Shown here: piece by piece, positions 7,997-17,249 of the stretch | Layout of the letters: each line of letters opens with the position of its first letter | Position numbering within the stretch: the first letter of the stretch is position 1 | Assembly: GCA_017642335.1 (NCBI GenBank) | Contig: JAGCPF010000011.1 | Location: 1 to 64,000 of the forward strand | Origin: Fibrobacter sp. | GTDB lineage: Bacteria; Fibrobacterota; Fibrobacteria; Fibrobacterales; Fibrobacteraceae | Reading direction: 5' to 3' | Length of the DNA: 64,000 bases | Translations under genes and position numbers: made by a program | Notes under the pieces: model-generated | The model's input: the letters and a program-made list of their open reading frames with translations, nothing else | Databases searched by the model: none | Told to the model about the DNA's origin: nothing

Positions 7997-8452
7997 TTAA
8001 ACTTTGTATCCGTACTTCCTCAATTTTTCGACATACTGCGGGTCGCCTAAGCGGGCCTTCGATTCGGCCATGTACTTTTCGTTGTCCTTGGCGGCAAAGC
8101 CGAGCTTGATGCGGAGCGCGATGAATCCGCTGACGACACCGAATAACGAGCATAGAACGCACGCAAGGGTAAGCTTTGTGGAATTGCTCCCTTGTACGAC
8201 AGAAGTTTGGAGCAAGACTCCGCAGATTATCGCCATCGACAAAAGGAACAGCGCTCCCTTCGCGTAGAATTTTGCATTCTTGCTGCGCGGGTCGAAACCG
8301 TCAATTGCCACCTCGCGCCAACGCCTGTCCAGGTATTCGCTGCGACAGGCCTTGCACTCGCGAATCGGGCTGCCGTACATCCACATGTTGCAAACTTCGC
8401 GGTTTTTGGTCTTGCATTCCGGGCAAACCCATTCGGCATAATTCATCTGCAT
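7997..8452 (-). CDS. Zinc-ribbon membrane protein, unknown function
   Basis: 151 aa. N-terminal CPEC...C (residues about 10-25) and ECKAC (about 33-37) form a plausible zinc ribbon; two hydrophobic segments follow (about 66-85 and 95-113), then a charged cytoplasmic tail. AGGAGG lies 4 nt before ATG 8452 and 10 nt before a second in-frame ATG at 8446, so the shorter start (149 aa) is equally possible. Not recognised as a named family. Likely cotranscribed with the downstream SBF transporter. Confidence 0.75.
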   Translation of the reverse strand: MQMNYAEWVCPECKTKNREVCNMWMYGSPIRECKACRSEYLDRRWREVAIDGFDPRSKNAKFYAKGALFLLSMAIICGVLLQTSVVQGSNSTKLTLACVLCSLFGVVSGFIALRIKLGFAAKDNEKYMAESKARLGDPQYVEKLRKYGYKV

Positions 8453-8502
8453 AACGCCTCCTAAAATCTGTCAGAAAGATAGTCTTTTTTATCGTGTGCG
8501 AT

Positions 8503-8913
8503 TCAAATTTCAATGCTTTCTTCGTCGCTCTTGATAAAGGATTTTAGGCGTTCGACGGTACGTTCAAAATCGTTTTTGATGGAACATTCCCAGACTGTGG
8601 CGACGCGATAACCTTGTAGCGACAGCTTCCAGTTTGTCTTGATGTCACGAACGGCATTGTTCGTGAATTTCTCGTTCCAAAATTCAGCGTTGCTTTTGGG
8701 ACGGCTTGTAAACTTGCAGCCGTGCTGGTGCCAGAAGCACCCGTTTATAAAGACAACTACGCCGTACTTGAGAATGAACAAATCGGGCGAACCAGGCAAA
8801 TCGTGGCGATGCAGCTTGTAACGGAATCCCGCCTTAAAAAGCGAACGACGCACCATCACTTCGGGCTTCGTATCTTCCGAATGGACCGCCTGCATCATTT
8901 GCGAGCGGTTCAT
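8503..8913 (-). CDS. vsr: Very short patch repair endonuclease (Vsr)
   Basis: 136 aa with the complete Vsr pattern: MMQAVHSEDTKPEVMVRRSLF near the N-terminus, then LPGSPDLF (catalytic Asp), VVFINGCFWHQHGC (active-site His residues and zinc ligands) and TNWKLSLQGYRVATVWEC. Vsr nicks DNA at T:G mismatches left by deamination of 5-methylcytosine. It normally sits beside a cytosine-5 methylase, yet none is found within the window, making it an orphan here. A TTG start at 8943 would add ten residues (GAGG 10 nt upstream); ATG 8913 fits family length better. Confidence 0.9.
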   Translation of the reverse strand: MNRSQMMQAVHSEDTKPEVMVRRSLFKAGFRYKLHRHDLPGSPDLFILKYGVVVFINGCFWHQHGCKFTSRPKSNAEFWNEKFTNNAVRDIKTNWKLSLQGYRVATVWECSIKNDFERTVERLKSFIKSDEESIEI

Positions 8914-8979
8914 AGGGGCGCGTTTCTTTCGGGGGCATCTCAATGCGGCCTCGTGGCGAAATCGTTTTGGGGCTCGTGC

Positions 8980-9225
8980 TTATGCTTCGCGGCCGAGGAC
9001 CGCTCGTGCCAATTGGTCGGCGCAAGAGGTTGGCTTGCCACCGCAGGTGTTGCCGAGCAGTTTTGCTGCGATGTCTTCGGCGGACATTCCTTCGCAGAGC
9101 TTGGCGATGGCCTTGAGGTTGCCGTTGCAGCCTCCGGTAAAGCGAATGTTGCGGATTTTGTCTCCGTCGCGGGTGAATTGGATGGTAGTGGCGCACACGC
9201 CCTTGGTCTTGAATGTTTCTTCCAT
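8980..9225 (-). CDS. TSCPD domain protein (TIGR03905-like)
   Basis: 81 aa, the full length of the stand-alone TSCPD family. Visible marks: GVCATTIQF, FTGGCNGNLKAI, and CGGKPTSCADQLARAV near the C-terminus, with four conserved cysteines that probably bind metal. The domain also occurs at the end of B12-dependent ribonucleotide reductases; the stand-alone protein has no proven function. AGGA precedes the ATG. Confidence 0.85.
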   Translation of the reverse strand: MEETFKTKGVCATTIQFTRDGDKIRNIRFTGGCNGNLKAIAKLCEGMSAEDIAAKLLGNTCGGKPTSCADQLARAVLGREA

Positions 9226-9367
9226 GTGAATTCCTGCCTAGCGAACGTTTGTTTTTGCCATTCGGGTTTATTGGATGAATATAGATTATTTGGGAGCGGA
9301 TTTACGAGAATGTCATGCCGAAGGTCTAGCGGCTTTTTATTAGTTTTTGATTTTCAAGGAGCTCCTT

Positions 9368-10474
9368 ATGCGTTTTTTCGTTCCCACGGATATCTACGTT
9401 GAAAAGAACTGCGTCAAGAACCACGCGCAGAATATACTTTCGGTCGGGCTGCGGGCACTTATAATGACCGGACGTCACTCTGCTGCGAAGAACGGATCCT
9501 TGAACGATGTGACGGAAGTTTTGGACGATGGGAATGTCCCGTTTTTGGTTTTCAATGAAGTTGAAGAAAATCCGTCGACAGACACGTTGCGGAAAGCGAC
9601 TCTGGCTGCAAGGGATTTTAAAGCTGATTTTGTAATCGGTATCGGGGGCGGTTCCGCTCTAGATGCGGCGAAGGCCGTGGCGTTGCTCCTCTCGAATCCG
9701 GATGTCGATGCCGACGACCTTCACAAGGTGCCGGATCGTCAGCTGGAGCATGTGCCGGTCGTCGCTGTTCCGACCACTTGTGGAACGGGCTCCGAGGCGA
9801 CTCCGGTGGCTATCATCACGAACCACAAGATTGGTCTCAAGAAGAGCATTCCGCACGTAATCTTCCCAGTGCTTGCGCTCGTTGACGGGAAATACCTCGC
9901 TTCCGCAAAAAAGCAACTGATTGTAAATACTGCCGTCGATGCCTTGTCCCACATGGTCGAAAGTATCCTCAATGTCAAATCGAATGCGTTTAACCGTGTG
10001 TTCCCAGAATACGGACTCAAGCTTTGGGGAGAATGCAAGGACGCCCTTCTTGCAAGCGGGGACGTAGATGTAAGCCTGTATGAAAAACTCATGCTCACGT
10101 CGACGATTGCGGGTATGTCCATCGCGCATACGAGTACCACGTTGCCGCACGGCATGAGCTACGATCTCACGCTCCATGCGGGAGTCCCTCACGGGCCCGC
10201 GGTTGGCTACTTCCTTGCCGCCTACACTGAAGTCTGTGCCAAGTTCGTTCCCGGAGACGTCGAGAGAATCCTCTCGCTTCTGGGACTTGGGAATATTGGC
10301 GAATTCACCACTATGCTCCAAAGCCTTATCGGGACGTATGTGGTTACGCGCGAGATGCGCGACAAGTTTGCCGCAGCCATGAAGGTAAACCGCTCCAAAC
10401 TCGACCTCGTTCCAGGTAAAATCAGTCCTGAGGATGTTGATTTCGTATACGAAAAGTCTTTGTCGCTACTTTGA
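9368..10474 (+). CDS. Iron-containing alcohol dehydrogenase
   Basis: 368 aa, normal for group III ADHs. The nucleotide-binding GIGGGSALDAAK is at about residues 92-103, followed by VPTTCGTGSEAT, DALSHMVES, and the metal-binding HTSTTLPHG...GVPHG region that supplies iron-binding His residues. It would reduce aldehydes or ketones with NAD(P)H in the cytoplasm; the substrate is not evident. AAGGAG (9356-9361) fixes the start at ATG 9368 rather than the upstream ATG 9347. Stands alone between TSCPD and DUF3943 genes. Confidence 0.92.
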   Translation: MRFFVPTDIYVEKNCVKNHAQNILSVGLRALIMTGRHSAAKNGSLNDVTEVLDDGNVPFLVFNEVEENPSTDTLRKATLAARDFKADFVIGIGGGSALDAAKAVALLLSNPDVDADDLHKVPDRQLEHVPVVAVPTTCGTGSEATPVAIITNHKIGLKKSIPHVIFPVLALVDGKYLASAKKQLIVNTAVDALSHMVESILNVKSNAFNRVFPEYGLKLWGECKDALLASGDVDVSLYEKLMLTSTIAGMSIAHTSTTLPHGMSYDLTLHAGVPHGPAVGYFLAAYTEVCAKFVPGDVERILSLLGLGNIGEFTTMLQSLIGTYVVTREMRDKFAAAMKVNRSKLDLVPGKISPEDVDFVYEKSLSLL

Positions 10475-10561
10475 ATGTTTTTTCCGCAGATTTGTGCCGT
10501 TTTATCGGAAATTTGAAGAATATCTCTACACACGGAACATTTTTCTTTTTAAATATGTGAC

Positions 10562-12109
10562 ATGCCGCGTTACGCTTATAAAATCGTTTTTGTCGTTCTC
10601 GTTTTGCTTTGTAGTGAGTCTTTTTCGGAGATGCGCCCAGTTCCGGATAGCATTAAGGATCGAATAAATGACGAATCGACGATTTTGAGTGTAGAAGAGG
10701 TGTATTCTATCCAGAAAATCGTTTGGGGAGATTCGTTGCAAGACGCTGAAGGCGCTACGATTAGGCCTAAGGATAGCCTGTTTGATACGCGTGTGAATCC
10801 TTTGATGATTTCGGCGCAGATTCTCGGACAGAATGTACTTGTGTGGGCGTGGGATTACTACGTGCTGAAAAAGAACTATGCGCGCACGGGAGTTAGTTAT
10901 TGGAAAAGAAATTTCCGTGAGGGTTTTAAGTGGGACCATAACCACTGGGCCATCAACTTTTATGGACACCCTTATCAGGGCTCTTTTTATTATGCGTCGG
11001 CAAGAGGTGCCGGTTACGGTTTCTATTCCAGCATGCTGTTTGCCGCGCTTGGCAGTTCTACTTGGGAAATGTTCTGCGAAAGGGAATACCCGGCCCCGAA
11101 CGATTTGATTTCTACGACGATTGCGGGGTCTGTGTTCGGTGAAGTTCTCTACCGGGTTGCCAGGATGTTTTATAATAGGCCTGGAACGCCTTGGTATAGA
11201 CAGTTGACCGCCATGGCGATCGAGCCTGCTGACTTTTTGCAGCGAAAGGCTTTTGGCGATAGGGATTTTTATACGGGCTTTCCTCCTATTGATTTTTCTG
11301 TCGCTGCGGGTTTTGGTTCCAGGTTCGGGTCGGATTACCGTTTTGGAGGCGAGAATGCCGATGAACTGGATGCCGATTGGAATGACCACCACGGAATGTT
11401 TGCATTGTTCCTTGAGTATGGCCTGCCCTACGCGAAAGTTCGCCGGCCTTTTGATTATTTCAAACTGGATGTCTTAGGTGAGGGGGGCATGGAAGGTAAT
11501 GTCCTCCAGATGGACGTTATGGGAAAGCTGGTTAACCTCGGTATGCATGGGTTTGGCCATTGGCTTGATTTCTCTGTGAACTTGGATTATGACACGTTCT
11601 ATGGCGACTTGGCGACGGTGAGTACGCTTTCGTTGGGCGGCGCCATGGATTTGGCGTTGTGGCTCACTCACAAAACCCGGTTTCGTATAATGAACCAGCT
11701 TTACTGGATAATGCTCGGTTCTGCAGATATGGGATATGACGACATTATCAAGGAATTCCATCCGGAATACAACCCGGACAAGGATAGCTACCAATACAAC
11801 AGCGGCATAAAGTATAGCTTGATGCTAGAGATTATCTACAATCAAAAGTGGCGTCTTTATGACGAGGTGACGATTGATGCCATGAAAACCATCGAGGGCT
11901 CTACGCCGGACTATGGCGTGACCGGCTGGGATTTTTTACTGCTTAACAACGTTGCGCTCGAGTATAGCTTTTTCTCGTGGTTGGATGTTGGCTACCGGCT
12001 TGATACGTATATCAAGATGGCGGCCTACTCTTCGGAAATGGCCGAACCTATGTCGCGGCGTATTTTCACTTATACCCTTTACTTGAAATTTCACCTGTTA
12101 AGACCGTAA
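10562..12109 (+). CDS. DUF3943 envelope protein
   Basis: 515 aa with an N-terminal signal peptide (about 1-22). Residues about 95-215 carry the DUF3943 pattern: DHNHWAINFYGHPYQGSFYY, the ARGAGYGF segment, ALGSSTWEMFCE and PAPNDLISTTIAGSVFGEVLYR. The C-terminal 270 residues alternate aromatic and polar residues like outer-membrane beta strands and end with phenylalanine-rich strands. Probably an outer-membrane or periplasm-facing protein of unknown role. No Shine-Dalgarno is present before the ATG; TAAATA lies 6 nt upstream. Confidence 0.8.
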   Translation: MPRYAYKIVFVVLVLLCSESFSEMRPVPDSIKDRINDESTILSVEEVYSIQKIVWGDSLQDAEGATIRPKDSLFDTRVNPLMISAQILGQNVLVWAWDYYVLKKNYARTGVSYWKRNFREGFKWDHNHWAINFYGHPYQGSFYYASARGAGYGFYSSMLFAALGSSTWEMFCEREYPAPNDLISTTIAGSVFGEVLYRVARMFYNRPGTPWYRQLTAMAIEPADFLQRKAFGDRDFYTGFPPIDFSVAAGFGSRFGSDYRFGGENADELDADWNDHHGMFALFLEYGLPYAKVRRPFDYFKLDVLGEGGMEGNVLQMDVMGKLVNLGMHGFGHWLDFSVNLDYDTFYGDLATVSTLSLGGAMDLALWLTHKTRFRIMNQLYWIMLGSADMGYDDIIKEFHPEYNPDKDSYQYNSGIKYSLMLEIIYNQKWRLYDEVTIDAMKTIEGSTPDYGVTGWDFLLLNNVALEYSFFSWLDVGYRLDTYIKMAAYSSEMAEPMSRRIFTYTLYLKFHLLRP

Positions 12110-12152
12110 GTGTCTTGTTTTATGGTGAACGCTGTGCGCGCTTTTTTCTATA

Positions 12153-13226
12153 ATGATGCGCAATCTCATGATTACCGCAATCATTTTATCAGTTCTCTTT
12201 ATCCTTGGAGATGCGAGTGTGCTGTTTCTCGGCAAGGCTAGCTTCGGGCACATTCCACAGGGCAAACGTCTTGAACGCATAAAGCAATCTCCGAATTACG
12301 ACGGCGACAAGTTTGTGAATGAGGTTGAGACGCCTCATATGACGAGCAACAAGAGTATGTTCGACGTCTGGATGGATTTCCTGGTTGGCGAGAAGGCCCA
12401 GACAACTCCTGATACGGCGCTCCATGTTGTCAAGACTGACTTGAAGTCGCTTCCGCAGGACCGCGATTGGATTGTGTGGTTCGGCCATTCGTCGTACTTG
12501 ATGAACCTGTCCGGCAAGAAGGTGCTGGTCGATCCGGTGTTCTACATGGGTTCGCCGGTAAGTTTCGTGAACAGGATGTTCAAGGGCACTGACGTCTACA
12601 AGCCTGCCGACATGCCGGATATCGACTACCTGGTGAGTACGCATGACCACTGGGACCATCTGGATTATCAGGTGGTGACCGAGTTGGAACCGCGCGTGAA
12701 GAAGGTGGTGACTGGACTTGGCGTGGGTGAGCATTTTGAGTATTGGGGCTATCCGGTTGAGAAACTCGTTGAACTCGACTGGTGGGAATCTGCCGATTTG
12801 GACGATGGTTTTAACGTGACGGCTACTCCGACAAGACACTTTTCTGGCCGTGACTTGCACCAGGACAAGACCTTGTGGGCTTCATTTGCATTCAAGTCGA
12901 CCAAACGTACGGTCTGGATCGGTGGCGATGGCGGGTATGGTCCGCACTTCGAAAAAATTGGAAAGAAGTTCCCGGATATCGACCTGGCCATTCTCGAAAA
13001 CGGGCAGTACAGCAAAGACTGGGCCTATGTCCATACACTGCCTGAATACCTTGGCAAGATAATGACGGAACTGGATGCCAACCGTTACATAACGGTTCAC
13101 CATTCCAAGTTCTGCCTAAGTCAACATTCCTACTATGAACCGCTCGAAAACGCAAAGCGTGCCGCGAGCGAATCGCATAAGCCCCTGTTCATGCCGCAGA
13201 TGGGCGAAGTCGTATATTTGGATTAA
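12153..13226 (+). CDS. MBL-fold metallo-hydrolase (NAPE-PLD/UlaG-like)
   Basis: 357 aa. A hydrophobic N-terminus (about 1-24) anchors or exports it. The metallo-beta-lactamase core starts near residue 105 (WIVWFGHSSYL) and shows STHDHWDHLDY (about 160-170, the HxHxDH-type metal site written HDHWDH), TRHFSGRD (about 229-236) and IGGDGGYGPH (metal-bridging Asp), plus VHHSKF at the end. This arrangement is that of NAPE-PLD/RomA-like phosphodiesterases. Several ATGs are possible (12153, 12156, 12168); a TATAAT overlaps the first, so translation from 12168 is a real alternative. Confidence 0.87.
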   Translation: MMRNLMITAIILSVLFILGDASVLFLGKASFGHIPQGKRLERIKQSPNYDGDKFVNEVETPHMTSNKSMFDVWMDFLVGEKAQTTPDTALHVVKTDLKSLPQDRDWIVWFGHSSYLMNLSGKKVLVDPVFYMGSPVSFVNRMFKGTDVYKPADMPDIDYLVSTHDHWDHLDYQVVTELEPRVKKVVTGLGVGEHFEYWGYPVEKLVELDWWESADLDDGFNVTATPTRHFSGRDLHQDKTLWASFAFKSTKRTVWIGGDGGYGPHFEKIGKKFPDIDLAILENGQYSKDWAYVHTLPEYLGKIMTELDANRYITVHHSKFCLSQHSYYEPLENAKRAASESHKPLFMPQMGEVVYLD

Positions 13227-13469
13227 ATCCATATAAAGTATTGCTTTGTAAATGCAGAGTAATGGTTTATAAAGTCTGTGTAAAGCGCGGACAAAATACA
13301 ACATGGCATGCGTCATCCGGCGCAAGTTCCATGGCAAGGGCGATTTTAGCGAAGAACAGTATCACCTATTGACGCTATGGTCAAACTTTGTGACTATGCC
13401 CATGTGAACCACCGTTTGTCGCGATAGCGGCTTGCGGATCGGCATAACTTTTTATATATATTTCTCGTT

Positions 13470-14174
13470 ATGCTTGGATGTATTCGCCTTTTGGCAACCT
13501 TTGCGTTTGCCCTGTTGCTAGCTGCCTGCGTAGAAAATGACGTAAGGCGCGGTAACGACGCTTTGCGCATTGGCGATTACGACCGGGCCGTTATAAGTTT
13601 CAACAAAGCCTTGGATGCCGACCCAGCCAATAGGGACGCACGCTACGGCCTTGCGCTTTCGTATTACGCAATCGCCGAGGAATCGGAGCGCTTGCGCATC
13701 CCGACTTTTGACCTCTGGAGTCAGGCGGCAAAGGAATTCCGCATCTTGTCTAATATTGACAGCAGCGGAAAGATTAACGCCAACTATTCGACATGTCTTT
13801 TCTACCTGGCGCGGGCCGCGTTGAAGCATGACGGTTCCGCGGATGTTATGCCCATGCTGGACCAGTCTATACAGCTGGACAGCTTGAACTATTTCAGCTA
13901 CAACCTGAAGGCGTTGATTCTTGCCAAGAGCGATATTCCGGATAACTTGAAGACGGCCAAGAACATCTATATCCATATCATCACTCACGACCCGGATTTT
14001 GTTTCGGCCTATATCAATCTTGGAAACATGTATTGGGATGAAGGCGACGTGGAGTCTGCTTGGGACACCTGGTCGGCCGGGCTCCAAAAGTCCCCGAAGA
14101 ACCAGTCCCTGATATACTGGACGCATGTTGCCGAGGATTCGCTGAAGGCAATGGTCCTTTCGGGGAGGCTATGA
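13470..14174 (+). CDS. TPR lipoprotein of the kinase/sigma54 cluster
   Basis: 234 aa, lipobox LLAAC with Cys20. Tetratricopeptide-like helices follow: residues about 26-65 (NDALRIGDYDRAVISF, NKALDADPANRDARYGLA) and again about 170-210 (PDFVSAYINLGNMYWDEGDVE). Probably a periplasmic, membrane-anchored scaffold. The stop overlaps the kinase start (ATGA at 14171-14174), so the two are translationally coupled. No Shine-Dalgarno; TATATT (13457-13462) ends 7 nt before the ATG, and TTGCGG lies upstream, consistent with a leaderless mRNA that heads the cluster. Confidence 0.85.
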   Translation: MLGCIRLLATFAFALLLAACVENDVRRGNDALRIGDYDRAVISFNKALDADPANRDARYGLALSYYAIAEESERLRIPTFDLWSQAAKEFRILSNIDSSGKINANYSTCLFYLARAALKHDGSADVMPMLDQSIQLDSLNYFSYNLKALILAKSDIPDNLKTAKNIYIHIITHDPDFVSAYINLGNMYWDEGDVESAWDTWSAGLQKSPKNQSLIYWTHVAEDSLKAMVLSGRL

Positions 14175-15331
14175 GCGATAATTCGTCGATTTTGGATAAA
14201 ATAGACTCATGCCATTTAATCCATCGTGGTGGAGAGGCCGATGTTTATCTAGCCTCTGGAATTAGTGGCAAGTTTATCCTAAAATGGTACTGCAACGGTT
14301 CTGCATTTGAAACCGAAATCATAGAAAAGTTGAAATGCATTCGCATTCCAGGAATTTATCGAATTCGCGAATCGGGAGTGCGAGACGGGAATCCGTACTT
14401 GGTCTATGATTTTGTGGAAGGCGAAAATTCCCGCGATGTCGGTCGCATACCCGCGCCTGTCGCGCTGGGCCTGCTTCGTGAGGTGACGCAATCGCTGCTT
14501 GCCCTCGATGTCGTGGGCGTACATCATGGCGACCTGAACTCGGCGAATGTATTGTTGAGCAGGAATCAGGACAAGTCGGGTTTCCCGGTCCGGGCGACGC
14601 TTGTGGATTTTGGCATTGTGGGCCCAGGTACGCCTGGTTATGCGGCTCCCGAGCGCTTTCAAGGAAGACCTGCGTCTACGGCAAGCGACCTGTTCAGCTT
14701 GGGCATGCTTCTGTATCGCTGGATTACCGGTGAGGATTTGATACAGGCCTTGGGGTACAATGAATTCCAGGCCGAAATTCTCAGAATCGATTCGATATCG
14801 GTCGATGAAAAACTTTATGCTTCGGGAAATTTCACTGCCACGGAAATATCCGCATTGAGCCCGCTGTGGAAAGCGCTCTTGCGCCAGAATGCCGAGGAGC
14901 GGTGCGAGGATTTCGACGAGTTGGACGAAATTGCGGAAATCGCGCTAGGCTCGTTCGGAGTCGGGGAAATCAAGGCTTCCGTAGATGCGCAGAAGTTTGC
15001 CGAGACCCTGGAATGCCAAAAACCGGGAAGAATCCCCCCGGACGGATTGGCAAACGGGTTAGACATGGCGTTTCCGTACGAAAAACGGGGCATTGCACAT
15101 TCTAAAAAGAAGCGAAAATACATGTATTTGGCGGCTTTTGGACTTATATTAACTTTGATGGCATTCTTTTTTATTGTTGGGACAAACAGCTCCGATATCG
15201 ACGAGACGGGCAACCTCCTGCTGGAGAAATCCAGGAATTCGGTGACGATGGAACCGGATAGCGGGCTTGACTCGCAGGATTCTCTGCCTTCGACAATCCT
15301 TAAGGACTTGCCGACGCCTTCGTTGGACTGA
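14171..15331 (+). CDS. Serine/threonine protein kinase with C-terminal membrane anchor
   Basis: 386 aa. Hanks-type kinase motifs in order: a glycine-rich segment HRGGEADVYLA (18-28), probable lysine of subdomain II (FILKWY, K38), catalytic loop HGDLNSANVLL (119-129), DFG (146-148) and APE (159-161). The loop has HGD rather than the usual HRD, as in some divergent bacterial kinases. A hydrophobic segment (about 317-337) anchors it, with a short C-terminal tail outside. Coupled to the TPR lipoprotein upstream and followed 24 nt later by a sigma54 activator, so a phospho-relay controlling transcription is a reasonable inference. Confidence 0.87.
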   Translation: MSDNSSILDKIDSCHLIHRGGEADVYLASGISGKFILKWYCNGSAFETEIIEKLKCIRIPGIYRIRESGVRDGNPYLVYDFVEGENSRDVGRIPAPVALGLLREVTQSLLALDVVGVHHGDLNSANVLLSRNQDKSGFPVRATLVDFGIVGPGTPGYAAPERFQGRPASTASDLFSLGMLLYRWITGEDLIQALGYNEFQAEILRIDSISVDEKLYASGNFTATEISALSPLWKALLRQNAEERCEDFDELDEIAEIALGSFGVGEIKASVDAQKFAETLECQKPGRIPPDGLANGLDMAFPYEKRGIAHSKKKRKYMYLAAFGLILTLMAFFFIVGTNSSDIDETGNLLLEKSRNSVTMEPDSGLDSQDSLPSTILKDLPTPSLD

Positions 15332-15355
15332 CACTACTTTTTATAGGGGATTATC

Positions 15356-16807
15356 ATGAAGTCTGAAACCATGCTCGCAACCGAGAAAATGCTCGACGTG
15401 GTCAAGACCCTGCTGGACGAGGTCCAGCCGGAATCCCTCTTTGTGAAGATTCTCGAGGTGGCCAAGGAAGTGCTGCATGCCGACGCTGCGGTCTTGGACA
15501 TTGCTGGCGAAACACCCCTACACCTGAGCAACCCGGAACAGGTCGCTATCTCCATCTCGGCGGTGAAGCAGGCCAAGTCCGAAAAACGCGCGGTCGTCTG
15601 GAACCAGCTGGACGACGATTCGGCGGACCTCTCGAAATCGATTGTGCAGAACCAGCTGACCAGCATCATGGTCTCGCCGTTCCGCACGCCTGATAGCGAG
15701 GCGGGTTACCTGTACCTGCAACGTGCCGCCCGCGAGGACCCTTTTACCGAAGACGACAGCGGCTTGTTCGACGCGTTCGTGAACGTCTGCGAGAAATTCG
15801 CCTTCGCCGTCTATGACCGACTGCGCGACAAGGAATCGCTCGACGTGCTGAAAAATGTGGTCCGTAGAGACGGCATCGTGTATTCGAGCGAGAAGATGGT
15901 TGAACTGATTGCCATTGCAGATAAGCTTGCGCACTTGCCGCTTCCGGTAATCATCCGTGGCGAGACGGGTACCGGCAAGGAAGTCATTGCGAAGTATATC
16001 CACAAGCACAGCCCGCGTGCCGACAAGCCCTTCATTGCCGTGAATTGTGGAGCCATCCCTGAACAGCTTATGGAATCGCTCCTGTTCGGGCATGCGAAGG
16101 GATCGTTTACCGGCGCCATCGACAACCGCAAAGGCTTTTTCGAGGAGGCCGACGGCGGGACGATTTTCCTGGACGAAATCGGGGAGCTGCCGCTGAACAT
16201 GCAAGTCAAGCTTTTGCGCGTATTGCAGGAAAAGCATATTACGCGTGTGGGCGACAACCGCGAAATCCCCGTGAACGTGCGCGTCATTAGTGCAACGCAT
16301 GTGGACTTGGAAGAGGCTGTCAAGGCTAAACGTTTTAGGGAGGATTTGTATTTCCGCATTCAGGTCATGCCTGTCGTGCTGCCGCCCTTGCGTGAGCGCG
16401 GCCAGGATGTTGTGCTGCTGGCCGAGGAATTCCTCACTCGCTACGGTGCTGAATATGGCCGCGGCAAGTTCCACCTGAGCCGTAGTGCAGAGAAGGCTCT
16501 GCTCAGTTACCATTGGCCGGGCAATGTCCGCGAACTTGAAAACCGGATTCAGAAGGCTCTAATCCAGGCGGTACACGGAGTGGTGCAACCGAAGGACCTC
16601 GGCTTGGACGACGTGCAGGCTATGGCCAAGGAATCCCCGAGGACGCTCAAGGAGGCTCGCGAAGCCGTGGAGCGCGAGTTGATTAGCCGTACGCTAAAGG
16701 ATGCTGGGGCGAACTTGACGTTGGCTTCTACCATCCTGGGCATCGACCGCAAGGTACTCCGTGAAATCATGGAGCGTATCGGATTGAAAAAGGAAGACTT
16801 TAAATAA
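15356..16807 (+). CDS. Sigma54-dependent transcriptional activator, GAF-AAA-Fis
   Basis: 483 aa. N-terminal GAF sensor domain (about 20-155), AAA+ sigma54-interaction domain (about 170-395) with Walker A GETGTGKE, GSFTGA loop, Walker B GGTIFLDEIGELP and the R-finger region, then a Fis-type helix-turn-helix (about 440-480). The loop reads GSFTGA rather than the common GAFTGA; both contact sigma54. GAF instead of a receiver domain means it is not a classical two-component regulator; the kinase just upstream may be its input. A sigma54-like promoter lies immediately after its stop codon. Confidence 0.93.
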   Translation: MKSETMLATEKMLDVVKTLLDEVQPESLFVKILEVAKEVLHADAAVLDIAGETPLHLSNPEQVAISISAVKQAKSEKRAVVWNQLDDDSADLSKSIVQNQLTSIMVSPFRTPDSEAGYLYLQRAAREDPFTEDDSGLFDAFVNVCEKFAFAVYDRLRDKESLDVLKNVVRRDGIVYSSEKMVELIAIADKLAHLPLPVIIRGETGTGKEVIAKYIHKHSPRADKPFIAVNCGAIPEQLMESLLFGHAKGSFTGAIDNRKGFFEEADGGTIFLDEIGELPLNMQVKLLRVLQEKHITRVGDNREIPVNVRVISATHVDLEEAVKAKRFREDLYFRIQVMPVVLPPLRERGQDVVLLAEEFLTRYGAEYGRGKFHLSRSAEKALLSYHWPGNVRELENRIQKALIQAVHGVVQPKDLGLDDVQAMAKESPRTLKEAREAVERELISRTLKDAGANLTLASTILGIDRKVLREIMERIGLKKEDFK

Positions 16808-16824
16808 CTGGCATAGGTTTTGCA
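16808..16824 (+). promoter_or_regulatory. Sigma54-type promoter
   Basis: CTGGCATAGGTTTTGCA matches the -24/-12 consensus YTGGCACGRNNNTTGCW with GG and GC separated by 10 nt. It lies directly behind the sigma54 activator and before the secreted-protein gene. The expected start (about 16835) is next to ATG 16836, which would leave the AGGAG (16824-16828) outside the mRNA. Confidence 0.6.
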
Positions 16825-16835
16825 GGAGAACGACT

Positions 16836-17249
16836 ATGATGACGAAAATCCTAACAATCGTTTCTGTCTGTGCGGCAATTGCTTTTGCGGCGGAATCTTT
16901 CGAGCGCCCTGAATCCGCTGTGCCTACACCGGCCGAAGAATTGAGGAATTCCAACAATTCCCGCGAACTGGCGCCGCGTGACAAGGAAAACTGGCAAAAA
17001 ATGCGCGAAGAGCGTAAGAAAGCGAGGGAACAGATTCTTTCGGATTTGCGGCACAAGCCCAAAGACGACAAGGCTCCCAAGCGTTTGAATAAAGAAAAAA
17101 ATAGAGACAAAAAGTCCCATTTTGAGGAAGATTCCCCTAAAAAGAATATCCATGAACAACGACCGGCCTGGGAGCATCCAAGATTCCATGACCCTAACCC
17201 GCCGCATGAAAAGCCCGGTTTGGATCGCAAGGGATTTCCTCATAAATAA
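16836..17249 (+). CDS. Small secreted charged protein
   Basis: 137 aa with a signal peptide (about 1-19, cleavage near FAA-ES). The mature part is rich in K, E, R, P and H, without hydrophobic core, so probably extended or coiled (about 50-90). Not a family I know. Two start codons in tandem (16836, 16839). AGGAG 7 nt upstream serves read-through mRNA; a sigma54-like promoter overlaps this region. The stop overlaps the start of the next gene (TAATG). Confidence 0.7.
   Translation: MMTKILTIVSVCAAIAFAAESFERPESAVPTPAEELRNSNNSRELAPRDKENWQKMREERKKAREQILSDLRHKPKDDKAPKRLNKEKNRDKKSHFEEDSPKKNIHEQRPAWEHPRFHDPNPPHEKPGLDRKGFPHK

Noticed and set aside
13303..13407. 34-codon frame in the 13227-13469 gap, with a protein-like stretch (GDFSEEQYHLLTLW)
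   Set aside because: No ribosome site, no recognised family and very short; possible relic but not supportable.
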